Shown here: in pieces, positions 49,743 through 61,733 of the stretch
Layout: every line of letters starts with the position of its first letter
Position numbering within the stretch: the first letter of the stretch is position 1
From: CAIVND01 sp035532075
GTDB taxonomy: Bacteria; Actinomycetota; Acidimicrobiia; Acidimicrobiales; Bog-793
Direction of reading: 5' to 3'
DNA: 64,000 nucleotides
Assembly: GCA_035532075.1 (NCBI GenBank)
Contig: DATKRV010000006.1
Coordinates: forward strand, 1-64,000
Notes under the pieces: model-generated
Seen by the model: the letters and a program-made list of their open reading frames with translations, nothing else
Database searches by the model: none
What the model was told of the DNA's origin: nothing
Position numbers and translations under genes: made by a program

Positions 49743-52463
49743 GTGGCCACCTATTTGATTCTCGATGGACATTCGCTTGCCTATCGCGCGTGGTTTGCCC
49801 TCTCGGAGACGAACATGGCCACCGCATCCGGGCAGCAGACCCAGGCGGTGTTTGGCTTCGTCTCGATGCTCACCAAGCTGGTCGACGATTTTCGTCCGGA
49901 TGGGATGGCAGTCGCATTTGACCGCAAGGAACCGACCTTTCGCGATGAGATCGAGCCCGACTACAAGGCCGGGAGACCACCGACGCCAGAGTCGCTCGTT
50001 GGACAGTTCGAGATCATCCGTCATTTCGTCGGCACCCTCGGCATCCCGGTGATCGATCGCGTCGGATTCGAGGCAGACGATGTGCTCGGTACCCTGGCAA
50101 AGGAAATTGCGCGTCGTGGTGATGATGTCATCGTCGTCACCGGTGACCGTGACACCTATCAGCTCGTTCAGGATCCTCACATCAAGGTGCTCTACAACCG
50201 CCGCGGCGTCACGGACTATGTGCTCTATGACGAGGCGGGGATCTTTGCGCGTACCGGCGTCCGGCCGAGGGACTATCCGCTGTATGCCGCGATGCGGGGC
50301 GACAAGTCCGACAACATCATCGGCGTGCCCGGAGTCGGCGAGAAGACCGCGGCGCGTCTGATCAACGACTATGGAGACATTGATGCGATCTACGCGAATG
50401 TCGATGCCCTCACGCCAAAACTACGCGCAACACTTCTTGCGAGCAGAGAACAGCTTCGACGCAATCTCCTCCTCACACCGATCGTCTGTGACATTCCCCT
50501 CGAGGTGACCGAGAAGGAGCTGTTGCTTGGTGGGGTCGACCGAGAGGCGCTCACCGCGCTGCTCGACCTGCTCGAACTCCGCACGTTAAAAGAGCGCCTC
50601 CTCTCGGTACTCGACTCTATGGACGCGACCAAGGCTCCAGTGACCGAACGCGCAAGCAATGCGGTGGCGATCCGGCCGGTGGAGGTGCTCGACAGCGCAG
50701 CGGCGGTGGCGAGCGCCCTCTCGGAGCTTGCATCGATGACCCCTCGCGCGGTCATCTGCGTCGAGGCAACCTGGACGGGGATGCCCGGTCGTTCAGCGCC
50801 GAGCGCGATTGCGCTCTCGGGTGCGGAACTTGACAGGGTATATGTGCTTGGTTCGGGACTGCTTTTGGATGCGACGGTGACGCAGGGACTTGCAACGTTG
50901 TTCGGAGGTACCGTCGGGAATCATCCGATCTATGGCGACAGGGTCAAGGAGTTGATGCGCTCGCTGTTCGATTTTGGGGTCGACATCCGCGCGCTCGAGA
51001 TCGATGTCGCCGTAGCTGGGTACCTCGTTGACCCGGCACTTGGCCAGGAGAGTCTCGAGGGACTCGCGAGTCGCTTCGGAGTGTCGACACCGATGAGCGC
51101 GCTTGGACCTTCGACTCGCCAGCTCGACTTTGCCCTTGACGAGCGCCCAGAGGAGGGTTCGTTCGCAGGCCTAGCCGAGCGGCTCGAGGTGATCGCCGTG
51201 CTCGGGAGCAAGTTGCGATCGGAGCTCGACGGGATCGGCGCACTGTCGCTTTGGGAGGAGATCGAACTTCCGCTGATCCGGGTGCTGGCGAAGATGGAGT
51301 GGGTCGGCATCGCGGTCGACGTCGATCAGCTCCAGACGATCAACAAGGAGCTCACCGACGAGTGTCAGCGACTCGAGGGCGAGGTGCACCGTCTTGCCGG
51401 CGAGCCGTTCAACCTCAACTCTCCGACGCAACTTCGCGTGGTGCTCTATGACAACCTCGGCCTTCGCCCGGGCAAGAAGACCAAGACCGGATATTCGACC
51501 GATGCCCAGACGCTCGAGAGGCTGCGCGGACAGCACCCGATCATCGATGCGCTGCTCGGTTACCGAGAGGTGGAGAAGCTGCGCTCGACCTATGGCGCCG
51601 GCCTGCTCGCCGAGGTCGGATCCGACGGGCGTATCCACGCCTCGTTCCGCCAGACCGTGGCGCGCACCGGACGACTCTCGTCTGATGCTCCCAATCTGCA
51701 CAACATTCCAGTGCGCAGCGACGGTGGTCGACGCTTTCGCAAGGCCTTTGTTCCCGCCCCCGGCTGCGAGCTGTTGGTCGCGGACTACAACCAGATCGAG
51801 CTCCGGGTGATCGCGCACCTTGCGAAGGATCCGGGGCTGATCCAAGCGTTTGCAAACGGCGAAGACATCCACGCCACCACGGCATCGGGGATCTTTGGCG
51901 TACCGATCGATGAGGTCAGCGCCGCGCAGCGTGCCAAGGCGAAGATGGTCTCCTACGGACTCGCCTACGGGATGGAGGCGTTCGGACTGGCGAACCGGCT
52001 TGGCATTGGCGTCGACGAGGCGAACGAGATCCTGAACCAGTACTTCGTCGCCTTCCCCTCGGTGCGCGCGTACATGGACGCGACCGTGCAGGAGGCGAAG
52101 AGCCGTGGCTACACCGAGACCGAGCGCGGTCGCAGACGGTATCTCCCCGAACTCAATTCGGACAATTTCCGTATCCGCCAGGCGGCAGAGCGTCAGGCGA
52201 TGAACGCCGGCATCCAGGGGCTCGCCGCGGACATCTTCAAAGCAGCGCTCGTCAACCTCGACCGGGCACTCGAGGAGGCGCACTTTACGAGCAACATCGT
52301 CCTTCAGGTGCATGACGAGATCCTCATCGAGGCGACGGCCTCCGAACATGACGCGGTGCATGCGCTCACGCTCGAAGCGATGAACGACGCCTACCCGCTC
52401 GCCGTCCCGCTCGAGGTGAACATCGCCTGGGGATCGAACTGGGCCGACGCGAAATCCGGCTGA
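49743..52463 (+). CDS. polA: DNA polymerase I
   Basis: A 906-residue family A polymerase. The N-terminal 5'-3' exonuclease has LILDGHSLAYRAWFAL, GFEADDVLGTLAKE and RGDKSDNIIGVPGVGEKTAA. The middle domain (about 305-500) lacks the DxE proofreading motif, as in other actinobacterial and Taq enzymes. Polymerase motifs A (LLVADYNQIELRVIAHLA), B (RAKAKMVSYGLAYGMEAFGL) and C (LQVHDEILIEA) are intact. It fills gaps after excision repair, fitting the uvrBA and uvrC genes nearby. GTG start. Confidence 0.97.
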   Translation: MATYLILDGHSLAYRAWFALSETNMATASGQQTQAVFGFVSMLTKLVDDFRPDGMAVAFDRKEPTFRDEIEPDYKAGRPPTPESLVGQFEIIRHFVGTLGIPVIDRVGFEADDVLGTLAKEIARRGDDVIVVTGDRDTYQLVQDPHIKVLYNRRGVTDYVLYDEAGIFARTGVRPRDYPLYAAMRGDKSDNIIGVPGVGEKTAARLINDYGDIDAIYANVDALTPKLRATLLASREQLRRNLLLTPIVCDIPLEVTEKELLLGGVDREALTALLDLLELRTLKERLLSVLDSMDATKAPVTERASNAVAIRPVEVLDSAAAVASALSELASMTPRAVICVEATWTGMPGRSAPSAIALSGAELDRVYVLGSGLLLDATVTQGLATLFGGTVGNHPIYGDRVKELMRSLFDFGVDIRALEIDVAVAGYLVDPALGQESLEGLASRFGVSTPMSALGPSTRQLDFALDERPEEGSFAGLAERLEVIAVLGSKLRSELDGIGALSLWEEIELPLIRVLAKMEWVGIAVDVDQLQTINKELTDECQRLEGEVHRLAGEPFNLNSPTQLRVVLYDNLGLRPGKKTKTGYSTDAQTLERLRGQHPIIDALLGYREVEKLRSTYGAGLLAEVGSDGRIHASFRQTVARTGRLSSDAPNLHNIPVRSDGGRRFRKAFVPAPGCELLVADYNQIELRVIAHLAKDPGLIQAFANGEDIHATTASGIFGVPIDEVSAAQRAKAKMVSYGLAYGMEAFGLANRLGIGVDEANEILNQYFVAFPSVRAYMDATVQEAKSRGYTETERGRRRYLPELNSDNFRIRQAAERQAMNAGIQGLAADIFKAALVNLDRALEEAHFTSNIVLQVHDEILIEATASEHDAVHALTLEAMNDAYPLAVPLEVNIAWGSNWADAKSG

Positions 52464-52627
52464 TCATGGGGGTGTAGGATCTTCAAGGTCTCTTTTGGCC
52501 CGTTTTGTTGTCAATTACCTTGCCAGCAAACCCGCTCTGGGGGACCCGTCCATATCCGCTGCCTCTGATTGCGCCCGCCGTGTCCTGGCAGGCATGGTGA
52601 GAGGCCCGAGTGTAAGGCCCAATCTTC

Positions 52628-54169
52628 ATGTCTGAAGTCACCTCTTCCTCCCCCCCGCAGCCCGCGGAATCCGCCGGCGTCGTTGTCTTGACACCGGTAT
52701 CTGAGATGGGGACCTTTGACGCCGATGGCGTCTACACCCCACGCCAGATCGTCGAAGACGACCTTGGCTCGATCTCGTTCGACGACGCCGTCAACCAGAC
52801 GATCGTGGAATTCGAAGACGGGGACATCGTCAAGGGAACCGTCGTCAAGGTCGACCGCGACGAGGTCCTCCTCGATATCGGATTCAAGTCCGAGGGAGTC
52901 ATCCCCGGGCGAGAGCTCTCGATCCGTCACGATGTCGACGCCCACGAGATCGTCAAGATCGGAGACGTCGTCGAGGCCCTCGTGCTCCAGAAGGAGGACA
53001 AGGAGGGACGCCTGGTGCTCTCGAAAAAGCGCGCCCAGTACGAGCGCGCGTGGGGCACCATTGAAAAGACGAAAGAGACGGATGGCGTCGTGCGTGGCCT
53101 CGTCATCGAGGTTGTCAAGGGTGGCCTCATCATGGACATCGGTCTGCGCGGTTTCCTGCCGGCATCGCTTGTCGAGCTGCGCCGGGTACGCGACCTTGCC
53201 CCCTACATCGGCCGTACCCTCGAGGCGAAGATCATCGAACTCGACAAGAACCGCAACAACGTCGTCCTCTCGCGCAGGGCCTGGCTCGAGGAGACCCAGA
53301 AGGAACAGCGTGGCGAGTTCCTCGTCAACCTCAAGCCAGGTGAGATCCGCAAGGGCGTCATCTCCTCGGTGGTCAACTTCGGGGCGTTCGTCGACCTCGG
53401 TGGGATGGACGGACTCGTGCACGTCTCGGAACTCTCGTGGAAGCACGTTGACCACCCCTCGTCGGTGGTCTCGGTCGGTGACGAGGTAACCGTGCAGGTG
53501 CTCGATGTCGACATGGACAAGGAGCGCATCAGCCTCTCGCTCAAGGCAACACAGTCCGATCCGTGGCAGGAGTTTGCCGACGCGCACAAAGAGGGTGAGC
53601 TGGTCTATGGCCGGATCACCAAGCTGGTGCCCTTCGGATCTTTCGTCCAGGTCGGTGACGGCATCGAGGGTCTCGTGCACATCTCGGAGATGGCCGCGCA
53701 TCACGTCGACCTTCCCGAGCAGGTCGTCAATCCCGGCGAGGAGCTCTGGGTCAAGATCATCGAGATCGATCTCGAGCGCCGTCGCATCAGCCTCTCGATC
53801 AAGCAGGCCGCAGACGGCGGTGAGGTCGCGGAGGAGTACCGCGAGGCATTCGGTGAGCACGCCTACGACGACGAGGGGAACTACATCGGTGCCTTTGAGT
53901 ACACGAACGTCGAGTTCACCCCAGAGACCGAGGCTCAGGCTGCATGGGCAGACTTCGCCGAGGCGAAGGGGGCGATCGTCAAGCCACTCGATACCCCGGC
54001 ACTGCCCGATGAGCTGGCACCGATGGCCGCGACCATGGGGACCGAGCCCGCGGACCCAACTGCTCAGCCAACTGCCGAGCCAACTGCCGAGCCGACTGCT
54101 GAGCCGGGCGCCGGAGCAGGCGTCGGGGCGGGCGAAACCGGGGCAGCGGACGAACCCTCCGCTGGCTGA
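52628..54169 (+). CDS. rpsA: 30S ribosomal protein S1
   Basis: A 513-residue S1 with four S1 RNA-binding domains starting at about residues 58 (GDIVKGTVVKVDRDEVLLDI), 142 (DGVVRGLVIEVVKGGLIMDI), 236 (GEIRKGVISSVVNFGAFVDL) and 323 (GELVYGRITKLVPFGSFVQV). This is the actinobacterial form; the E. coli protein has six. The C-terminus is acidic and ends in a tandem PTAEPTAEPTAE repeat. A ~165-base leader lies between polA and the ATG. Confidence 0.96.
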   Translation: MSEVTSSSPPQPAESAGVVVLTPVSEMGTFDADGVYTPRQIVEDDLGSISFDDAVNQTIVEFEDGDIVKGTVVKVDRDEVLLDIGFKSEGVIPGRELSIRHDVDAHEIVKIGDVVEALVLQKEDKEGRLVLSKKRAQYERAWGTIEKTKETDGVVRGLVIEVVKGGLIMDIGLRGFLPASLVELRRVRDLAPYIGRTLEAKIIELDKNRNNVVLSRRAWLEETQKEQRGEFLVNLKPGEIRKGVISSVVNFGAFVDLGGMDGLVHVSELSWKHVDHPSSVVSVGDEVTVQVLDVDMDKERISLSLKATQSDPWQEFADAHKEGELVYGRITKLVPFGSFVQVGDGIEGLVHISEMAAHHVDLPEQVVNPGEELWVKIIEIDLERRRISLSIKQAADGGEVAEEYREAFGEHAYDDEGNYIGAFEYTNVEFTPETEAQAAWADFAEAKGAIVKPLDTPALPDELAPMAATMGTEPADPTAQPTAEPTAEPTAEPGAGAGVGAGETGAADEPSAG

Positions 54170-54250
54170 GCGCGTTCGGATCGGGCGGCTCATGCAACGC
54201 GCCGAGTGGCTTGGTGGTGGCGCGCCTGTTTGTGCACTCGGACAGACCCC

Positions 54251-54847
54251 GTGACCGTCGTCGGCTGCACGGGAGGGATCGGATCGGGAAAGTCCACCGT
54301 CAGTGCCTACTTTGCTGATCGCGGTGCAACGGTGATCGATGCCGATGAGCTGGTGCGGCGACTGAGCAGACCCGACGGCCTTGCCTATCCCGAGATCGTC
54401 CGCGCATTCGGAGCGAAGATTGTCGGGAACGACTCCGAGATCGACCGGGCATTGCTCGCATCGATCGTCTTTCGCGATGCCGACGAGCGCCATCGCCTGG
54501 AGTCGATCCTCCACCCGCTCGTCGAGCAAGAGATTGAGAGTCAGCTCGAGCAGCTCCGTGGTGAGGGAGTCGTCGTCATCGATCATCCGCTGCTCGTCGA
54601 GACGGATGCACGGAAACGGTTCGGTCTCGATGGCGTGCTCGTCGTCGATGCTCCCGAGGATCAGGTGATCGAGCGCCTTGTGGGATCGAGGTCGATGACC
54701 CCATCCCAGGCGGCAGCACGCATGGCTGCACAGTGCTCGCGCGAGACGCGGCGCAACGCGGCGGATTTCATCATGATCAACATCGGGACACTCGAGGAGC
54801 TGATGGATATGGCCGAACGTGCCTGGGAGTGGATCCTCAGCCTGTAG
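54251..54847 (+). CDS. coaE: Dephospho-CoA kinase
   Basis: A 198-residue kinase that completes coenzyme A synthesis. VVGCTGGIGSGKSTVSAYFA contains the P-loop, TVIDADELVRRL the conserved DADxxxR motif and VVIDHPLLVETDARKRFGLD the lid region. The GTG at 54251 begins directly before the P-loop strand as the family requires. It follows rpsA after 81 bases and precedes uvrB, a common actinobacterial order. Confidence 0.93.
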   Translation: MTVVGCTGGIGSGKSTVSAYFADRGATVIDADELVRRLSRPDGLAYPEIVRAFGAKIVGNDSEIDRALLASIVFRDADERHRLESILHPLVEQEIESQLEQLRGEGVVVIDHPLLVETDARKRFGLDGVLVVDAPEDQVIERLVGSRSMTPSQAAARMAAQCSRETRRNAADFIMINIGTLEELMDMAERAWEWILSL

Positions 54848-54919
54848 CTACGACCCGCCGCTCCGATCCCCGTTCGCTGTCTCGCCCTTGGCGCGGGGAA
54901 TGCTCGGTACGCTGGCGAG

Positions 54920-57004
54920 GTGCCGCCATTCAAGGTTGTCTCCGAGTTCGCTCCGGCGGGAGATCAGCCGGCCGCGATCGCCGCGCTGAGTGCTGGGATC
55001 GCCCGGAATGAGCGGTACCAGACGCTGCTCGGCATCACCGGCAGTGGAAAGAGCGCGACGATCGCCTGGACGATCGAGCGCGCCCAGCGGCCGACGCTCG
55101 TCATCGCTCCGAACAAATCGCTTGCGGCACAGCTCGCGGGGGAGTTCCGTGAGTTCTTCCCCGAGAATCGCGTCGAGTACTTCGTCTCCTACTACGACTA
55201 CTACCAGCCAGAGGCCTATATGCCGGCCTCGGATACCTACATCGAGAAGGACAGCTCGGTCAATGACGAGATCGACCGGCTACGACACTCGACGACTGCG
55301 GCGCTGTTGACGCGCCGGGATGTCATCGTCGTCGCCTCGGTCTCGTGCATCTACGGGCTTGGCTCCCCGGAGGAGTACGCAACGAAGATCCTCGTGCTCA
55401 CTCCGGGTTCGACGCACGACCAGCGGAGTATCCTCCGCCGGTTGATCGATCTGCAGTACGAGCGAAACGACATGAATCTTGTGCGCGGGAAGTTCCGTGT
55501 GCGCGGAGACACGATCGAACTCCATCCGGCCTACGAGCAGACCGCGGTGCGGATCGAGCTCTTCGGTGACGAGATCGAGCGGCTCACCAGATTCGATTCG
55601 CTGACGGGCGAGCAGCTCGGCGAGCTTGACGAACTCGCGGTCTTTCCCGCGACGCATTATGTCGCGGGAGACGCGCGGCTCCGCGAGGCGATCAAGAACA
55701 TCGAGGTCGAACTCGGCGAGCGACTGCGCGAACTACGCGGTCATGATCGCCTCGTCGAGGCGCAGCGACTCGAGATGCGCACCGAACATGATCTCGAGAT
55801 GCTCGCCGAGGTCGGGTTCTGCTCGGGGATCGAAAACTACAGTCGACACCTCGACGGACGGGGCCCGGGTGAGCCGCCATTCACGCTGATTGACTACTTC
55901 CCGAAGGACTGGCTGTTGATCATTGACGAGAGCCACGTCACCGTGCCACAACTTCATGGGCAGTATGCGGGGGACCGTTCGAGGAAAGAGGTGCTTGTCG
56001 AACACGGCTTCCGCCTTCCCTCGGCGATGGACAACCGTCCGCTCACCTTCGAGGAGTTCGACGCGCGTATCAACCAGGTGATCTTCATGTCCGCGACGCC
56101 CTCGCCCCACGAGCTGCAGGTATCGACCAATGTTGTCGAACAGATCGTTCGTCCGACCGGACTCCTCGATCCCGAGGTGGTGATCAAGCCGACCAAGAGC
56201 CAGATCGACGACCTCCTGGCCGAGATGGAACCGGTGGTGGCGCGCGGTGACCGCGTCCTGATTACGACGCTGACGAAGAAGATGGCCGAGGATCTCTCGG
56301 ACTATCTGCTTGAGCTCGGACTGCGTGTGCGCTATCTGCATTCGAACATCGACACGATCGAGCGCATCGAGATCATCCGGGATCTGCGCCTTGGAGAGTT
56401 CGATGTCCTTGTCGGGATCAATCTTTTGCGCGAGGGACTCGACCTTCCCGAGGTCTCGCTCGTCGCGATCCTCGATGCCGACAAGGAGGGCTTTTTGCGC
56501 TCGTCGACCTCGCTCATCCAGACGATGGGACGCGCCGCGCGAAACTCTGCCGGTCGGGTGATCCTCTACGCGGACGTGATCACCGATTCGATGCGAAAGG
56601 CAATCTCGATCACCGAGACCCGACGCCACCGACAAGAGCTCTACAACCGAGAGCACGGTATCGATCCCCAGACGATCCGCAAGGCGGTCTCGGACCTCGT
56701 CGCCCAGTTCCGCTCCGCGGCGGGGAGTGGGGACCTTGTGCCTGAACACACCGGTGCCCCCCTGCCGCGCGGCTCGCGCACGCGATCCGATCGGTCACGA
56801 CGCGCTGGCCAGCGTGTCGCCGAGACGATTGGTGCCACCTTGCCAGCGCACCCCGACGAACTGCCGCGCGAGGAGTTGACAAGACTGGTCAACGCGCTTG
56901 AGGCTGAGATGCACCAGGCCGCAGCAGATCTTCGTTTTGAGTACGCGGCGCGCCTGCGTGACGAGGTCAGGTCGCTCAAGCGCGAGTTGCGAGAGGTCGG
57001 TTAG
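54920..57004 (+). CDS. uvrB: Excinuclease ABC subunit B
   Basis: A 694-residue UvrB helicase-like damage verifier. Walker A is GITGSGKSATIAW; the DNA-clamping beta-hairpin is YYDYYQPEAYMPASDTYIEK; SFII motifs IV-VI include LITTLTKKMAEDLSDYLLEL and TMGRAARNSAGRVILYAD. The C-terminal UVR motif (ADLRFEYAARLRDEVRSLK) binds UvrC. The start is GTG at 54920. It is followed by uvrA after 20 bases. Confidence 0.97.
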   Translation: MPPFKVVSEFAPAGDQPAAIAALSAGIARNERYQTLLGITGSGKSATIAWTIERAQRPTLVIAPNKSLAAQLAGEFREFFPENRVEYFVSYYDYYQPEAYMPASDTYIEKDSSVNDEIDRLRHSTTAALLTRRDVIVVASVSCIYGLGSPEEYATKILVLTPGSTHDQRSILRRLIDLQYERNDMNLVRGKFRVRGDTIELHPAYEQTAVRIELFGDEIERLTRFDSLTGEQLGELDELAVFPATHYVAGDARLREAIKNIEVELGERLRELRGHDRLVEAQRLEMRTEHDLEMLAEVGFCSGIENYSRHLDGRGPGEPPFTLIDYFPKDWLLIIDESHVTVPQLHGQYAGDRSRKEVLVEHGFRLPSAMDNRPLTFEEFDARINQVIFMSATPSPHELQVSTNVVEQIVRPTGLLDPEVVIKPTKSQIDDLLAEMEPVVARGDRVLITTLTKKMAEDLSDYLLELGLRVRYLHSNIDTIERIEIIRDLRLGEFDVLVGINLLREGLDLPEVSLVAILDADKEGFLRSSTSLIQTMGRAARNSAGRVILYADVITDSMRKAISITETRRHRQELYNREHGIDPQTIRKAVSDLVAQFRSAAGSGDLVPEHTGAPLPRGSRTRSDRSRRAGQRVAETIGATLPAHPDELPREELTRLVNALEAEMHQAAADLRFEYAARLRDEVRSLKRELREVG

Positions 57005-57024
57005 TCCGCCGATAGGCTCGCGGA

Positions 57025-59847
<2,823 letters not shown>

Positions 59848-59880
59848 GCTCTTCTCGGCAAAGAAAGCGATGGTGGGGAG

Positions 59881-60636
59881 ATGGATCTTGAACTGACCGG
59901 CCGGCGGGCCGTCGTGACCGGCGGAAGCCGCGGGATCGGCAAGGCGGTGGCACTTGCGCTGTGTCGCGAAGGTGTCGATGTCGCGCTCTTCGCGCGCGAC
60001 CAGACGCGACTCGATGCAGCGGCGAGAGAGATCTCGCAGCTGACCGGTCGCCGCGTCGAGGGATTCGCGGTTGATACCGGCAGTGAGCCGTCGGTGATCG
60101 AGGGTGTGCACAATATGGTGCAGTCCTTTGGGGGCGTCGAGATCCTCGTCAACGCTGCCGCGAAGCCGGGCGGACAGTCGGTTCCCCCTACCTATGACCA
60201 GGTGACGACGGAGGCGTTCTTCGAGGACATGAACGTCAAGGTGATGGGATATCTGCGCTGTGCACAGCAGGTCGCGCCACACATGATCAACGCCGGATGG
60301 GGGCGGATCATCAACATCAGTGGCCTCGCCGCGCGCCAGGCGGGAACGGTGATCGGCTCGGTGCGAAACGTCGCGGTCTCCGCGTTGACGAAGAACCTCG
60401 CCGATGCACTCGGCCCCTACAACATCAATGTCACCGTGGTGCATCCGGCAACCACCGTCACCGAGGCAACCACGCCGGAGATGCTGAGTCGTCCGGCGAC
60501 CAATGTCATCGGGCGCATGATCACCGCCTCCGAGGTCGCCGACGTCGTGACCTTTCTCGCCTCTCCGAAGAGCATCGCGATCACCGGTGACGCGATCGCC
60601 GTCGGCGGAGGGGTACCGAGGTCGATCTACTACTGA
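59881..60636 (+). CDS. Short-chain dehydrogenase-like protein without YxxxK
   Basis: A 251-residue SDR-fold protein. The cofactor motif RRAVVTGGSRGIGKAVALAL, EILVNAAAKPGG and RIINISGLAARQAG (catalytic Ser region) are present. The position of the usual YxxxK is IGSVRNVAVSALTK: aligned on ALTK, Tyr is Gly and Lys is Asn. A subgroup of actinobacterial SDRs has this SVRN variant, so the gene is not merely damaged, but classical proton-relay chemistry is unlikely. Substrate unknown. It lies 33 bases after uvrA. Confidence 0.85.
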   Translation: MDLELTGRRAVVTGGSRGIGKAVALALCREGVDVALFARDQTRLDAAAREISQLTGRRVEGFAVDTGSEPSVIEGVHNMVQSFGGVEILVNAAAKPGGQSVPPTYDQVTTEAFFEDMNVKVMGYLRCAQQVAPHMINAGWGRIINISGLAARQAGTVIGSVRNVAVSALTKNLADALGPYNINVTVVHPATTVTEATTPEMLSRPATNVIGRMITASEVADVVTFLASPKSIAITGDAIAVGGGVPRSIYY

Positions 60637-60684
60637 GCCATCTCTTCTGCTGAACAACTGTCAGGCGGGGGTCGTCGGGAGTGA

Positions 60685-61620
60685 TCAGGCATCGCTCGAC
60701 ATCGCCCCGAATGCATCGATCGCACCGAGAAAGAGTCGCAGCTCCCGCTCGGCCTGCTCGGCTCTGGCTGCCCGATGTGCGCGGTGACAAAACAGCGCCC
60801 AGTCACAGCGCCGCGCGGCACCCCACTGCGCGATCCGCATCGGACTGAGTCCGAGATGGCGAGCGACGAGGTCGATGCGGTCGTTGATCTCATCCTGGGC
60901 GAGATGTCGACCACGCGCCGGTGCGATCTCGAGGATCAGTGGAATCGTCTCGTAGGCGGGATCGCCAGCGAGCGGCTTCGGGTCGATGACGAGCCAGGGT
61001 CGCCTCGACGACTCGAGGATGTTTCCCGGGTGAAGGTCGCCGTGCAGGAGAACCTCGGGCATCTGCGTGCGCGCGAGTTCCTCGAAAACTGCCAGTCCGC
61101 GTTCGATCTCGGGACTTGCGAGTGTCGGTTGCGCGCGAAGTGTCTCATGGCACAGCGCGAGATACCGTCGGGACTGTTCGGCGAGCTGCTCGATCCCGGG
61201 AAAGGGCTCTGTCTTGAAAAGCTCCGCCATGAGGACGAGGGTCACCGAACGGGCCTCGTCGGCCGAGGCGATATCGCGCAGCGCGCGACCGGGATTGCAC
61301 CACTCGAGCAACAGTGCCGAGCCCTCGCTCTCGAAGACCTCGACCGCGTACGTGCTCCCATAAGAACACAGCGCGTCGCGTTCACCGTGCAAATCGGGAT
61401 AGGGAATCTTGAGCACCGCCGGTGACCCATCGCGACGTCGGACGCGCGCCACGTAGGCGGTACCCGCCCCCTTGAAGGGGGCCACGATCTCACAGCCCCA
61501 TTGATCTCGCAGAGCCTCGACCTGTTGGGGGAGGTCTATGCACCAGAGCCGTCCCGCAGCGCCCCAGTAGAGGAGGGCATTGGCGATGAGATCCTCGGGG
61601 ATCGCCGGGGTTGTGGTCAA
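60685..61620 (-). CDS. Aminoglycoside-phosphotransferase-like kinase (APH(6)/hydroxyurea family)
   Basis: A 311-residue kinase-fold protein. AVLKIPYPDLHGERDAL carries the ATP-binding lysine; MPEVLLHGDLHPGNILES contains the catalytic HGDxHxxN, and PWLVIDPKPLAGDPAYE the metal-binding Asp. This matches the streptomycin-6-kinase-like group, whose chromosomal members often act on unknown small molecules. It lies between the SDR gene and uvrC, opposite to both. Resistance is not implied by the sequence alone. Confidence 0.8.
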   Translation of the reverse strand: MTTTPAIPEDLIANALLYWGAAGRLWCIDLPQQVEALRDQWGCEIVAPFKGAGTAYVARVRRRDGSPAVLKIPYPDLHGERDALCSYGSTYAVEVFESEGSALLLEWCNPGRALRDIASADEARSVTLVLMAELFKTEPFPGIEQLAEQSRRYLALCHETLRAQPTLASPEIERGLAVFEELARTQMPEVLLHGDLHPGNILESSRRPWLVIDPKPLAGDPAYETIPLILEIAPARGRHLAQDEINDRIDLVARHLGLSPMRIAQWGAARRCDWALFCHRAHRAARAEQAERELRLFLGAIDAFGAMSSDA

Positions 61621-61733
61621 CGCGCGTCCTCCCGAGAGCTCGCTGCGATGGACTCGCCAGCGTGTCGAAGCCAGCCTGTTGAAGATAGCGCGGATGTGTC
61701 AATCGCACCGGAAATCCGCTTAGCGTAGGGAGC

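Noticed and set aside
52511..54586. A 691-codon open frame on the minus strand opposite rpsA
   Set aside because: It mirrors the strongly coding S1 gene; its Asp/Val/Leu-rich sequence is the codon-bias shadow of rpsA in GC-rich DNA and has no family pattern.
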